Shown: in pieces, positions 20,914 to 28,395 of the stretch | How positions within the stretch are numbered: the stretch's first letter is position 1 | How the letters are laid out: each line of letters starts with the position of its first letter | Source: a virus | Length of the DNA stretch: 29,229 nucleotides | Virus record (IMG/VR): IMGVR_UViG_3300036591_000033 | Span: 1 to 29,229 of that record | Strand: one strand, 5' to 3' | Position numbers and translations under genes: made by a program | The notes under the pieces: generated by a model | What the model was told of the DNA's origin: nothing | Database searches by the model: none | What the model saw: only the letters and a program-made list of their open reading frames with translations

Positions 20914-21513
20914 ATGTTCAAAACTATACCGGGTTTTCCAAACTATGAAGTGAGCAAAATCAGCGAAGTGCGGGGGAAGCGTTTCGGTAGGATCCTGAAG
21001 CCGAAGGTCCATGACGGATACCATAGCGTAGGCCTTTACATGGACGGCAAATACCATTGGCGAAATGTTCACAGGCTTTGCGCTATGGCTTGGGTGGGTG
21101 TTCCCGAGAATGCTAAAAATCTTGATGTGGCACACAACGACGGCGTGAGATCAAACAATGTCGTTTCAAATCTCCGATGGGTAACCCGTAAGGATAACAT
21201 TCACGACAGGTATAGTCATGGGACAGCTATAGGGGCGCACCCAGGTGAACGTCACCATAACGCTAAGCTAACATCCGCTCTTGTCATTGAAATGAGGGAG
21301 CGTGTTGCTAATGGGGAAAGGTTCATGGACGTTGTTTTTGAAACAGGTGTTAAAAAGTTGACAGCGTATGACGCAGTGACCGGTAAAACATGGTCAACTT
21401 TGAACGAAAAAATGCCACCTGTGTCAATCAAGTCTGTGAAAGTTAAGGCGGAGAATGTCCGTCAGAAAGTTGCAGGGATGCCCAGCGCGCCGCGCGCCAA
21501 CATGATCGCTTGA
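20914..21513 (+). CDS. Free-standing HNH homing endonuclease (NUMOD4-HNH)
   Basis: 199 residues from ATG 20914, which has AGGAG 5 nt upstream (a longer TTG start at 20881 is less likely). NUMOD4 region FKTIPGFPNYEVSKISEVRG (residues 2-21), then HNH core: VHRLCAMAWVG (His53), NLDVAHNDGVRSNNVVSNLRW (His74, Asn pair), and a C-terminal DNA-binding region with AKLTSALVIEMRERVANG and AVTGKTWSTL. GC content is well below its neighbours. It cuts DNA to spread itself; it lies at the broken ParB-like gene. The last 12 codons share a 17-nt string with the primase gene. Confidence 0.88.
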   Translation: MFKTIPGFPNYEVSKISEVRGKRFGRILKPKVHDGYHSVGLYMDGKYHWRNVHRLCAMAWVGVPENAKNLDVAHNDGVRSNNVVSNLRWVTRKDNIHDRYSHGTAIGAHPGERHHNAKLTSALVIEMRERVANGERFMDVVFETGVKKLTAYDAVTGKTWSTLNEKMPPVSIKSVKVKAENVRQKVAGMPSAPRANMIA

Positions 21514-21620
21514 AGCCGCATATCACTCCTTTGCGGGGCGGTGAAAGAAAGGGCGGCCTGTGTCATGTAGGCCTCCCCGATCAGGCGCCCCTGTGGATAT
21601 TATCCACCCTGTCAAGCACC

Positions 21621-21649
21621 TTGTCATCTATAATTACCCGCGCTATATT
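21621..21649 (+). promoter_or_regulatory. Promoter of the packaging/head operon, probably leaderless
   Basis: TTGTCA (21621-21626), 17-nt spacer, TATATT (21644-21649). Transcription is expected near 21656, which is the first ATG of terS. No ribosome site is visible before the ATG. Confidence 0.6.
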
Positions 21650-21655
21650 GGGCGT

Positions 21656-22069
21656 ATGATGGAAATGCCGAAAGACCCCCGCGGACGTAAACCCCACGCG
21701 CCAAGCGATGCGCAGCGCAAGCTGGTGCAGCTTCACGCGACGGTTGGGACGACGCAGGAAATGATCGCCCGCGTGCTGAAAATTGATGCGAAGACGTTGC
21801 GGCTGCATTACCGCGACGAACTGGATCTTGCGATGGCGCTGGCCAATGCCACAATCGGTGGCAAGCTGTTCAACAAAGCCAAAGGTGGCGACACCGCTTC
21901 CATGATTTTTTGGATGAAGACGCGGGCACGCTGGCGCGAAACGGCTGACGTGAACCTGATCAGTGAGGACGGCAGCATGTCGCCCAAGCCCGCGCTGGAC
22001 ATGTCCCGCCTGTCGCCCGAAGCCCTTGCAGAAATTGTGGCGCTTGGCGATGCACCTGACTCCGCTTGA
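21656..22069 (+). CDS. terS: Terminase small subunit
   Basis: 137 residues from ATG 21656 (ATG 21665 also possible). The DNA-binding half has GRKPHAPSDAQRKLVQLHAT then GTTQEMIARVLKIDAKTLRLH, the HTH of TerS proteins (KTLRxHYRDEL), followed by GGDTASMIFWMKTRARWRE, a conserved end of the family. It would recognise the packaging site. It overlaps terL by 20 nt. The upstream frame from 21560 is a shadow. Confidence 0.85.
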   Translation: MMEMPKDPRGRKPHAPSDAQRKLVQLHATVGTTQEMIARVLKIDAKTLRLHYRDELDLAMALANATIGGKLFNKAKGGDTASMIFWMKTRARWRETADVNLISEDGSMSPKPALDMSRLSPEALAEIVALGDAPDSA

Positions 22070-24473
22070 CATAATTGCCGCTGAGAAAGAACTGTGCCGT
22101 CGATCGCTGGCATACTTTATAAAGCGCGCGTGGCGTCACGTTGTTCCCGACAAACTGCAATGGAACTGGCATATCGAAGCCATTGCAGAGCATCTAGAAG
22201 CGGTACACCGTGGTGAAATAACAAGGCTTCTTATCAATATCCCGCCAGGGACTTCCAAAAGCACAATCGTAGGCGTGATGTATCCTGCGTGGCTCTGGGG
22301 GCCGGGAGGGCAGCCGTGGCACAGGTTCATCGGCGCAGCACACGAACAAGGCCTTGCGGTGCGCGATAACCGCATCATGAGGAACCTGATCACGTCAGAG
22401 TGGTATCAATCCTTATGGCCTATCGCCATGACGGGAGATCAAAACGAAAAGTTGTATTTTGAGAACGAAAGAAGGGGCTTCAGGCAGGCCTGCGCTGTTG
22501 CGTCTATGACAGGTCGGAGAGGTCACTGTCTTTCAGGCGACACTTTAATCGCTACAACGTCCGGTGAAAAAACCATATATGACATTGCAATCTCCGCTGA
22601 ATCCTGTAATGTCTACAGTTATGACATACATTCAAAAAGACTGGTGGAAAGACCCGTGCAAGCCGTGGCGCGGGGTTCGTCGAGACATATCAATCGAGTT
22701 CACTTTACCTCTGGGCGGGTGGTCACATGTTCTAGAGACCATAAATTCTACACCTCTAGAGGATATGTCGAAGCGCGCTTTCTTTCCAAAGGTGACACTT
22801 GCGTGCAGTTATTGCGACAAAGTGTTTGTAAAGACTGTTGCGGATGCAAAAAAATCCCATGCAAAAACCGGGGGTCCGATATACTGCAGTCTGTCATGCT
22901 CAACAACGGCAATGAATATTTGGATAGGGAACGCGGGTCCATTCTGCACGGTATGCGGCAAAAAAATCAAGAAGGTGGACGGCCGGAACTGTTCGGCAGA
23001 GTGCAAGTCGGAGTCACACAGGTTGGGGGGGTTGAAAGCTCGAGTCGAGAGAAAAACAATTTCTTGCGAGATATGCCAAAAATCAATGATTGTCCCTATA
23101 ACATCCAAGCGAAGATTTTGCTCTGTGGTATGCTCATCGACACACCACAGGTCAGTCATTTCTGGGGAGAACAACCCTGTGTGGCAGGGCGGGGTGGACG
23201 CCCTGAGACTGCGCCATGCTGGTTCCCAACGGGCATGGACCAGAATACGGACGAAAATTGTGGATCGAGACCTTGGGAGGTGCGTGGTCTGTGCATCTCA
23301 GAAAAAGCTTCACGTTCACCACATCGACGTGAACAACACCAACAACACCCCATCCAATCTAGTCACACTTTGTGCGAAATGCCATTTTGCGTGGCACGGC
23401 GCGGAAAGGTCGAAGCCTCAGAAGATATTGTGGCCATGGTTGAAAACGTATGCGGTGAAAGCGACACATACGACCTTCAGGTGAATGGAACTAACTGCTT
23501 TTTTGCAAACGGTATTCTTGTTCATAACAGCATAGTGTGGGACGATCCTTTGTCACCCGAGAAGGCAATGTCTGATCTCCATCGGGAAACCGCAATTCGC
23601 ATTTTGTCTGAAACCGTGCCGACGCGGTTAAATGACCCTGATAAATCTGCAATTATTGTTGTTATGCAGCGACTTCACGAGGGAGACCCGAGCGGGCATA
23701 TCCTGACAAAAGACTTGGGGTATGACCATCTTTGCATCCCGATGGAGTTTGAACTTGACCGCAGGTCGCCCACGTCAATCGGTTGGATTGACCCTAGAAC
23801 GATCGAGGGCGAACTTTTAGACGCGGTGCGGTTCCCGGCGCATGTGATTGAGCGTGACAAAAAAGCTATGGGGTCATACGCGTGGGCTGGTCAAATGCAG
23901 CAGCGGCCCGCACCGCGCGGCGGCGGTATGTTCAAGCGGTCAGATTTTCGCGTGGTGCGGGCCGAGCCTGCGGGCTACACGTGGGTGCGCGGATGGGATT
24001 TGGCTGCAACGAACGACCCATCAGCGGCCCGGACGGCTGGCGTCAAGGTCGGCATCGGCCCTGACCGGCGTATCTGCATCGCCCATGTTGTGAAAGACCA
24101 GGTGAACGCGGCCGGGGTTGAGCGGTTGCTTGCCAGCACGGCAGCGGCGGATGGGCGCGCGGTCCGCGGATCGATCCCTCAGGACCCCGGCAGCGCTGGC
24201 AAGTCCTGGGCATTGCACCTTCTCAAATCGGCTCTGATGGGGTATAGCTACACGTCAAGCGTCGAGACGGGCGACAAAGAAACCCGCGCAATGCCCCTCG
24301 CGGCACAGGTCGAGGCCGGGAACGTGGACATTGTGGCAGGCGATTGGAATGGTGATTTTTTGGACGAGGCCGCGACGTTCCCCATGGGTAAATTCAAAGA
24401 TCAGATCGACGCCGCAACGAGGGCGTTTGACATGATCGCGGGCGTAAATAATTCGTGGGCTGGAACAATATGA
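22050..24473 (+). CDS. terL: Terminase large subunit with intein
   Basis: 807 residues as encoded, from ATG 22050; 473 after removal of a 334-residue intein. ATPase: Walker A LLINIPPGTSKSTIVG (about residues 67-82), then TGRRGH, interrupted by the intein, resuming SIVWDDPLSP, where IVWDDP is Walker B. Nuclease: VRGWDLAATND and later acidic residues (QDPGSAGK, DQIDAATRAFD) give the RNase H-like active site. It cuts and pumps DNA into the head. Without splicing the Walker B strand would be displaced, so packaging should depend on splicing. The intein also contains an out-of-frame HNH gene at 22765-23484. Overlaps terS by 20 nt and the portal by ATGA. Confidence 0.93.
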   Translation: MHLTPLDIIAAEKELCRRSLAYFIKRAWRHVVPDKLQWNWHIEAIAEHLEAVHRGEITRLLINIPPGTSKSTIVGVMYPAWLWGPGGQPWHRFIGAAHEQGLAVRDNRIMRNLITSEWYQSLWPIAMTGDQNEKLYFENERRGFRQACAVASMTGRRGHCLSGDTLIATTSGEKTIYDIAISAESCNVYSYDIHSKRLVERPVQAVARGSSRHINRVHFTSGRVVTCSRDHKFYTSRGYVEARFLSKGDTCVQLLRQSVCKDCCGCKKIPCKNRGSDILQSVMLNNGNEYLDRERGSILHGMRQKNQEGGRPELFGRVQVGVTQVGGVESSSREKNNFLRDMPKINDCPYNIQAKILLCGMLIDTPQVSHFWGEQPCVAGRGGRPETAPCWFPTGMDQNTDENCGSRPWEVRGLCISEKASRSPHRREQHQQHPIQSSHTLCEMPFCVARRGKVEASEDIVAMVENVCGESDTYDLQVNGTNCFFANGILVHNSIVWDDPLSPEKAMSDLHRETAIRILSETVPTRLNDPDKSAIIVVMQRLHEGDPSGHILTKDLGYDHLCIPMEFELDRRSPTSIGWIDPRTIEGELLDAVRFPAHVIERDKKAMGSYAWAGQMQQRPAPRGGGMFKRSDFRVVRAEPAGYTWVRGWDLAATNDPSAARTAGVKVGIGPDRRICIAHVVKDQVNAAGVERLLASTAAADGRAVRGSIPQDPGSAGKSWALHLLKSALMGYSYTSSVETGDKETRAMPLAAQVEAGNVDIVAGDWNGDFLDEAATFPMGKFKDQIDAATRAFDMIAGVNNSWAGTI
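22527..23528 (+). mobile_element. Intein in TerL (334 residues) with both splicing halves
   Basis: Starts with Cys1 (TGT 22527; CLSGDTLIATTSG, block A). Block B is VVTCSRDHKFYTSRGYVEA (His72, with SRDH for the usual T-x-x-H). After KGDTCVQLL the frame loses intein likeness for about 200 codons. Block F/G is TYDLQVNGTNCFFANGILVH ending His-Asn (residues 333-334), followed by Ser (AGC 23529) of the C-extein. All splicing residues are present. No in-frame LAGLIDADG or HNH domain exists; the endonuclease is instead in the +1 frame (22765-23484). Confidence 0.93.
22765..23484 (+). CDS. HNH homing endonuclease nested out of frame inside the terL intein
   Basis: 239 residues in the +1 frame relative to terL, from ATG 22765 (AGAGGA lies only 1-2 nt before it, so initiation may be coupled or weak; an upstream GTG at 22564 keeps the frame but adds shadow sequence). 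Successive zinc-finger pairs: CSYC/YCSLSC (14-45), CTVC/NCSAEC (61-80), CEIC/FCSVVC (101-123); then SGENNPVWQGG (133-143), a motif common in homing HNH proteins; then the HNH core CVVC...HVHHIDVNN...SNLVTLCAKCH (Cys173/176, His185/186, Asn198, Cys203/206, His207). It looks complete and undecayed. It overlaps intein block B coding at its start and block F coding at its end. Would cut intein-less terL to promote homing. Confidence 0.85.
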   Translation: MSKRAFFPKVTLACSYCDKVFVKTVADAKKSHAKTGGPIYCSLSCSTTAMNIWIGNAGPFCTVCGKKIKKVDGRNCSAECKSESHRLGGLKARVERKTISCEICQKSMIVPITSKRRFCSVVCSSTHHRSVISGENNPVWQGGVDALRLRHAGSQRAWTRIRTKIVDRDLGRCVVCASQKKLHVHHIDVNNTNNTPSNLVTLCAKCHFAWHGAERSKPQKILWPWLKTYAVKATHTTFR

Positions 24474-25759
24474 GCATCATGGACGGCCTGCGGAACATCG
24501 TCGCCAATCTCGGCACTGACCGGGACAAGGCGTCCCACACCCATTATTTTGACACCACGATCGCCAATGATCAGCTTGTCGCAATGTATCGCACAAGCGC
24601 TGTCGCCCGCAACGTAGTGGACCTGCCCGCCGAGGATGCGACCCGCGAATGGCGGGAATGGCAGGCTGATGCAGCGCAGATCACCGCGTTGGAGGCTGAG
24701 GAAAAGCGGCTCGGGCTGCAAGGCAAGACAATGCAAAACCTCAAGCGTGCCCGGCTGTTCGGAGGCGCTGCAATTTACATTGGCACGCGCGATCTGGACG
24801 CATCGAAACCGTTGGACCCTGCCAAGATCGGCAAGGGGGGTCTGTTATATTTGGCCGTTCTCAACCGCTCGGAAGTGACGGCTGGGCAAATCCAGCGCGA
24901 CCCGCGGCTTGCCGGATTTGGCATGCCGGTAAGCTACCGCCTCAATCCTGCCACGGGCGCGTCGGTCGAGATCCACCCCTCACGGCTCGTCATTGCCACT
25001 GGGGAGGAGGTGCAGGACGATCGGTATTCGGCACACCCTGGATGGGGTGACAGCACCCTGAACGCCACGATCAGCGCCGTGCGGAACTTGGACGCCACCA
25101 TTGCCAACGTCGCGTCGCTTGTGTTTGAAGCTAAGGTGGACGTGATCGGCATCAACGGATTCAACGATGGGCTGCGGACCGGTGGGACGGCATACGAGAC
25201 AATGGTTCTGGCCCGGACAAGCCTGACCGCACGCGGCAAGGGAATCAACGGCGCGTTGCTGATGGACGCTGAAGACACATACGATCAGAAAACCGCCAGC
25301 TTTGCCACGCTGCCAGACATCATCGACCGGTTTATGCAAATGGTGGCGGCGTCGGCTGGCATCCCGATGACCCGCCTGTTCGGCATCGCGGCGGCGGGAA
25401 TGAACGCCACGGGGCAGGGCGATGAAAAGATTTATTTCGACCGCGTCCGGGTTATTCAAACGCTGGAACTCGACCCGGCAATGGAGATCCTGAACGAGTG
25501 TTTGATCCGATCAGCGCTGGGAGATCGCCCGCCTGAACTGCACTGGACGTGGCGCCCGCTGTTCCAGGTTAGCGCGAAAGAGCGGGCCGATATGGGCAAG
25601 GTTCTGGTTGACAGCGCCAAAGTCCTGTATGACATGGATATCTTGCCACAAGAGGCGATTGCGGCTACAATCGTAAATATGTTGACCGAGTCCGGTGCAT
25701 TTCCGGGGCTGGAGGGCAGAGTGGCCGAGTTCACTGAAGGCGAAGGAGCGAACGAATGA
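24470..25759 (+). CDS. Portal protein (DUF1073 / Phage_portal_3 family)
   Basis: 429 residues from ATG 24470 (ATGA overlap with terL); the track start at 24455 is a GTG shadow. MDGLRNIVANLGTDRDKASH, then TAVARNVVDLPAEDATREWR-like SAVARNVVDLPAEDATREW, KRARLFGGAAIYIG, HPSRLVIATGEEV and MTRLFGIAAAGMNATGQGDE are the typical portal signatures of this family (the AAGMNATGE-like loop). It forms the dodecameric DNA gate at the head vertex. A central loop GDEKIYFDRVRVIQ contains the tunnel helix. Adjacent to protease and capsid genes. Confidence 0.88.
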   Translation: MSIMDGLRNIVANLGTDRDKASHTHYFDTTIANDQLVAMYRTSAVARNVVDLPAEDATREWREWQADAAQITALEAEEKRLGLQGKTMQNLKRARLFGGAAIYIGTRDLDASKPLDPAKIGKGGLLYLAVLNRSEVTAGQIQRDPRLAGFGMPVSYRLNPATGASVEIHPSRLVIATGEEVQDDRYSAHPGWGDSTLNATISAVRNLDATIANVASLVFEAKVDVIGINGFNDGLRTGGTAYETMVLARTSLTARGKGINGALLMDAEDTYDQKTASFATLPDIIDRFMQMVAASAGIPMTRLFGIAAAGMNATGQGDEKIYFDRVRVIQTLELDPAMEILNECLIRSALGDRPPELHWTWRPLFQVSAKERADMGKVLVDSAKVLYDMDILPQEAIAATIVNMLTESGAFPGLEGRVAEFTEGEGANE

Positions 25760-26859
25760 AACTGACAGATTTCGCTTCGCTCGACACCGTTCGGATCACC
25801 GACGAGGGGTATCTGGTCGCAAACGTCCGCACCGCCCGGATCGGAACGCAGGACTATCTCGGCGCGGAGTTGAACCGGCCCGACCTTGACCGGGTGACAG
25901 TTTACCGCGACGAATCCGAGGTGTTCCTGAAGTCCAGCCTCCAAACCTTTGGATTGCTGCCGGTCACTGATGACCACCCCGCCGATCTGGTGACGGCCGA
26001 CACGGCTCGCATGGTCTCGGTCGGCACCACGAACGAGGAAGTCCTGCGCGACGGCGAGTATTTGCGGATCGGGATCAAGCTGACCGACGCCGCCACGATC
26101 CGAAAAGTGCAGGACGGCAAGCGTGAATTGTCGGTCGGATATGTGTCGGAATTGGTCTGGGGCGACGGGTTTGCGCCGGACGGGACGGCGTATCAGGCGC
26201 GACAGACCAACATCGTCGGCAACCACATCGCCATTGTGGCCGCCGGACGTGCAGGGCCAATGGCCCGCATCGGTGACGCCATAGCGCGGTGGGGCGCATC
26301 CCCCATCACAGACGAAAAGGACGCAATTATGGCCGATGCCATTCCGATGCGGACGGTCCAGATTGACGGCCTTTCCGTCGTCACGACCGATGCAGGCGCG
26401 CAGGCGCTTGAAAAGCTGCAAAAAACCATCACCGACATGACCGCTGCCGAAAAGAAGGAAATGGACAAGAAGGACGGCGAACTGGCCGCCAAGGATGCCG
26501 AACTGTCGGCCATGTCCAAGGCGGTTCTGTCCGATGCCGACCTTGACGCCAAGGTGGCGGCCCGCGCCGATCTGATCGGCAAGGCCAAGGCGATCGCCAA
26601 GGATCTGGCGACGGCCGGTCTGTCCGACGCCGCCATCCGCCGCGCTGCTGTCGTGGCGCGCTTGGGTGATGCGGCCCTGACCGGCAAATCCGAGGCCTAC
26701 GTGGACGCGCGGTTCGACATCTTGTCAGAGGATTCGGCCAAAGGCGACCCTGTGGCCGATGCGCTCAAGACGGGCGTGACGGTCCATGGCGATGCGCGTG
26801 CCGAATACGTCAAGAACCTCAGCACGGCCTATCTGAACTCTGCTGGCAAAGGAGCCTGA
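25756..26859 (+). CDS. Head maturation protease with scaffold-like tail (DUF2213)
   Basis: 367 residues, ATGA overlap. The N-terminal 190 residues match DUF2213: TDEGYLVANVRTARIGTQDY, LPVTDDHPADLVTADTARM, GKRELSVGYVSELVWGDGFA, NHIAIVAAGRAG (His and Ser candidates as in U35-type proteases). From about residue 220 it is a charged coiled coil (AAEKKEMDKKDGELAAKDAE) resembling a scaffold, then a C-terminal domain. Protease and scaffold thus appear fused in one chain, so the scaffold would be cut away during head maturation. Confidence 0.82.
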   Translation: MKLTDFASLDTVRITDEGYLVANVRTARIGTQDYLGAELNRPDLDRVTVYRDESEVFLKSSLQTFGLLPVTDDHPADLVTADTARMVSVGTTNEEVLRDGEYLRIGIKLTDAATIRKVQDGKRELSVGYVSELVWGDGFAPDGTAYQARQTNIVGNHIAIVAAGRAGPMARIGDAIARWGASPITDEKDAIMADAIPMRTVQIDGLSVVTTDAGAQALEKLQKTITDMTAAEKKEMDKKDGELAAKDAELSAMSKAVLSDADLDAKVAARADLIGKAKAIAKDLATAGLSDAAIRRAAVVARLGDAALTGKSEAYVDARFDILSEDSAKGDPVADALKTGVTVHGDARAEYVKNLSTAYLNSAGKGA

Positions 26860-26861
26860 TC

Positions 26862-27296
26862 ATGCCGATTCAAGACGCATTCGGGGCCGCCGTTGCGGTC
26901 ATGCCCCTTGGCTACGCCGGAATGGTCGCCGAGGGCCAGCAAGTCAAGGACGTTGCCTCCAAGCGCGTCACGACCGCCGTCATCCCGTTCGGGCGCGCGG
27001 TCGGCGCCAGCAGCACCACGCCAGGCACGGTCCGTCTCGGCGGAGTCGGCTTTGAAGGAATCGCGGTCGCAGACAAAAGCCGCGCCGATGATCTTTACAT
27101 CGTCGATGAAATGGCGGGCATTCTGCGCAAAGGGACGGTGTGGGTGATCGCCTCCACCGCCGTCACCGTGGCAAACCCCGTCACGTTCACCGCCGCGACC
27201 GGCGTGATCGGTCACGACTTGGCCGTCACGATCGCTGGTGCGAAATTCGAGACGGCTGGCGAGATCGGTGATCTTGTCCGCGTCTATCTGCCGTAA
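26862..27296 (+). CDS. Capsid decoration/stabilisation protein (DUF2190-like)
   Basis: 144 residues, beta-rich: QDAFGAAVAVMPLGYAGMVA, RAVGASSTTPGTVRLGG, RKGTVWVIASTAVTVANPVT. Position between protease and major capsid protein and the repeated beta-strand pattern fit a head-stabilising cement protein. The call rests on context and overall pattern. Confidence 0.65.
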   Translation: MPIQDAFGAAVAVMPLGYAGMVAEGQQVKDVASKRVTTAVIPFGRAVGASSTTPGTVRLGGVGFEGIAVADKSRADDLYIVDEMAGILRKGTVWVIASTAVTVANPVTFTAATGVIGHDLAVTIAGAKFETAGEIGDLVRVYLP

Positions 27297-27308
27297 GGAA
27301 AACAGAAA

Positions 27309-28208
27309 ATGCACACGCAGATCATGGACGCGCCCGCCGCTCTGGGCTTCGTCGTTTCGCAGCGCAGTTACATCGAAGCCGAGGTTCTGCGCAAGCCATA
27401 CCCGACGATTCTTTACCCGCGCTTGATGCAGGTTGACACGTCGGCAAACCCGTTCGCGGCGTCCGTCACGTTCTTCACCCAGGACTCGGTCGGACAGGCC
27501 AAGTTCATCAACGGTAAAGGGGACGACATTCCTGCCGTTGATGTGACGTCTGGCAAGTTTGAGCAGACTGTTAACATGGCTGGCGTCATGTATCGCTATT
27601 CGATCGAAGAGATCGGTGCGGCGGCACAGGCTGGCACGAACTTGCCCACAGATTCCGCCAATGCGGCTCGGATGGCATACGAAATGCTGGTCAACAGCAC
27701 GGCGCTGATCGGCAACACCCAACTGGGTGTTGAAGGGTTTTTCAACACGACGGGCATTACCTCGGCGGCATCTGCGGCGACGTTCGCACTGTCCACGCCG
27801 CAGGCGATCCTTGCATTCGTCAATGGTCTGTTGACCGGCGTCCAGTCGGGCAGTCTTGGAACGCAGTTTGCTGATACCGTCGTTCTGCCGATTGCGCAGT
27901 TCGGGGATCTGGCCACCCGCCAGATTTCGCCGGAAAGCGACGTAACCGTTTTGGATTTCATCCGGCGCGCAAACGTCTACACCGCCCAGACCGGCCAGCC
28001 CCTGAGCATCTTTTCGGATTTCAACCTGACCAATCGCATGGTTGCCTACCGGAACGATCCGAGCGTGGTCAAATTGCCCATGCCCATGCCGTTGCAGTTC
28101 CTCGCACCGCAGGCCTACGGCCTTGAGGTGCGGACCTACGGCGCGTTCCGGTTCGCGCCGGTGAGCATCCGCACGCCCGCGGCGGTGCGCTACGGGACCG
28201 GGCTGTAA
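27309..28208 (+). CDS. Major capsid protein (DUF2184-type, HK97 fold)
   Basis: 299 residues after a AAGGAAAACAG leader. GFVVSQRSYIEAEVLRKPYP near the N-terminus, MYRYSIEEIGAAAQAGTNLP (the spine-helix region), then TGLQIAQFGDLATRQI-like VVLPIAQFGDLATRQISPES and SFRFAPVSIRTPAAVRYGTG at the end are typical of the family. The N-terminal part up to about residue 25 is short, so a separate long delta domain is absent, in line with the scaffold on the protease. Its stop overlaps the next ATG (TAATG). Confidence 0.8.
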   Translation: MHTQIMDAPAALGFVVSQRSYIEAEVLRKPYPTILYPRLMQVDTSANPFAASVTFFTQDSVGQAKFINGKGDDIPAVDVTSGKFEQTVNMAGVMYRYSIEEIGAAAQAGTNLPTDSANAARMAYEMLVNSTALIGNTQLGVEGFFNTTGITSAASAATFALSTPQAILAFVNGLLTGVQSGSLGTQFADTVVLPIAQFGDLATRQISPESDVTVLDFIRRANVYTAQTGQPLSIFSDFNLTNRMVAYRNDPSVVKLPMPMPLQFLAPQAYGLEVRTYGAFRFAPVSIRTPAAVRYGTGL

Positions 28209-28390
28209 TGGCCCGTCACACCAGCACCTATCCGGGCACGTTGGTTATGCCGGACGGGACTGAGGTCAAGCACGGCGGTGACGTTCCGGTCACCGCCGAT
28301 CTGGCAAAGAACCGAGGTGTGGCGGAGTGGATCGCAAGCGGTTGGCTCGTGTCGGTCGCGCCGCCCGTCATGCCCAGCGCCAAAAAGTAA
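28208..28390 (+). CDS. Small head-completion-like protein
   Basis: 60 residues, starting at a TAATG overlap with the capsid gene. RHTSTYPGTLVMPDGTEVKHG then ADLAKNRGVAEWIASGWLV is a compact beta-helix unit. It lies where a head fibre or connector subunit would be. No family call. Confidence 0.65.
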   Translation: MARHTSTYPGTLVMPDGTEVKHGGDVPVTADLAKNRGVAEWIASGWLVSVAPPVMPSAKK

Positions 28391-28395
28391 CCAAC

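Noticed and set aside
20881-21520. Group I intron interpretation of the HNH insertion
   Set aside because: No downstream exon of the ParB-like gene is visible and I could not identify intron core pairings by eye, so truncation by an inserted HNH is preferred.
22564-22764. Upstream extension of the nested HNH frame from GTG 22564
   Set aside because: The extra 67 residues show no family likeness and are the shifted reading of intein block A-B. ATG 22765 lies directly before the first zinc finger.
22809-23174. Open frame on the minus strand opposite the nested HNH gene
   Set aside because: It has no ribosome site or family pattern and is a shadow of the HNH and intein frames.
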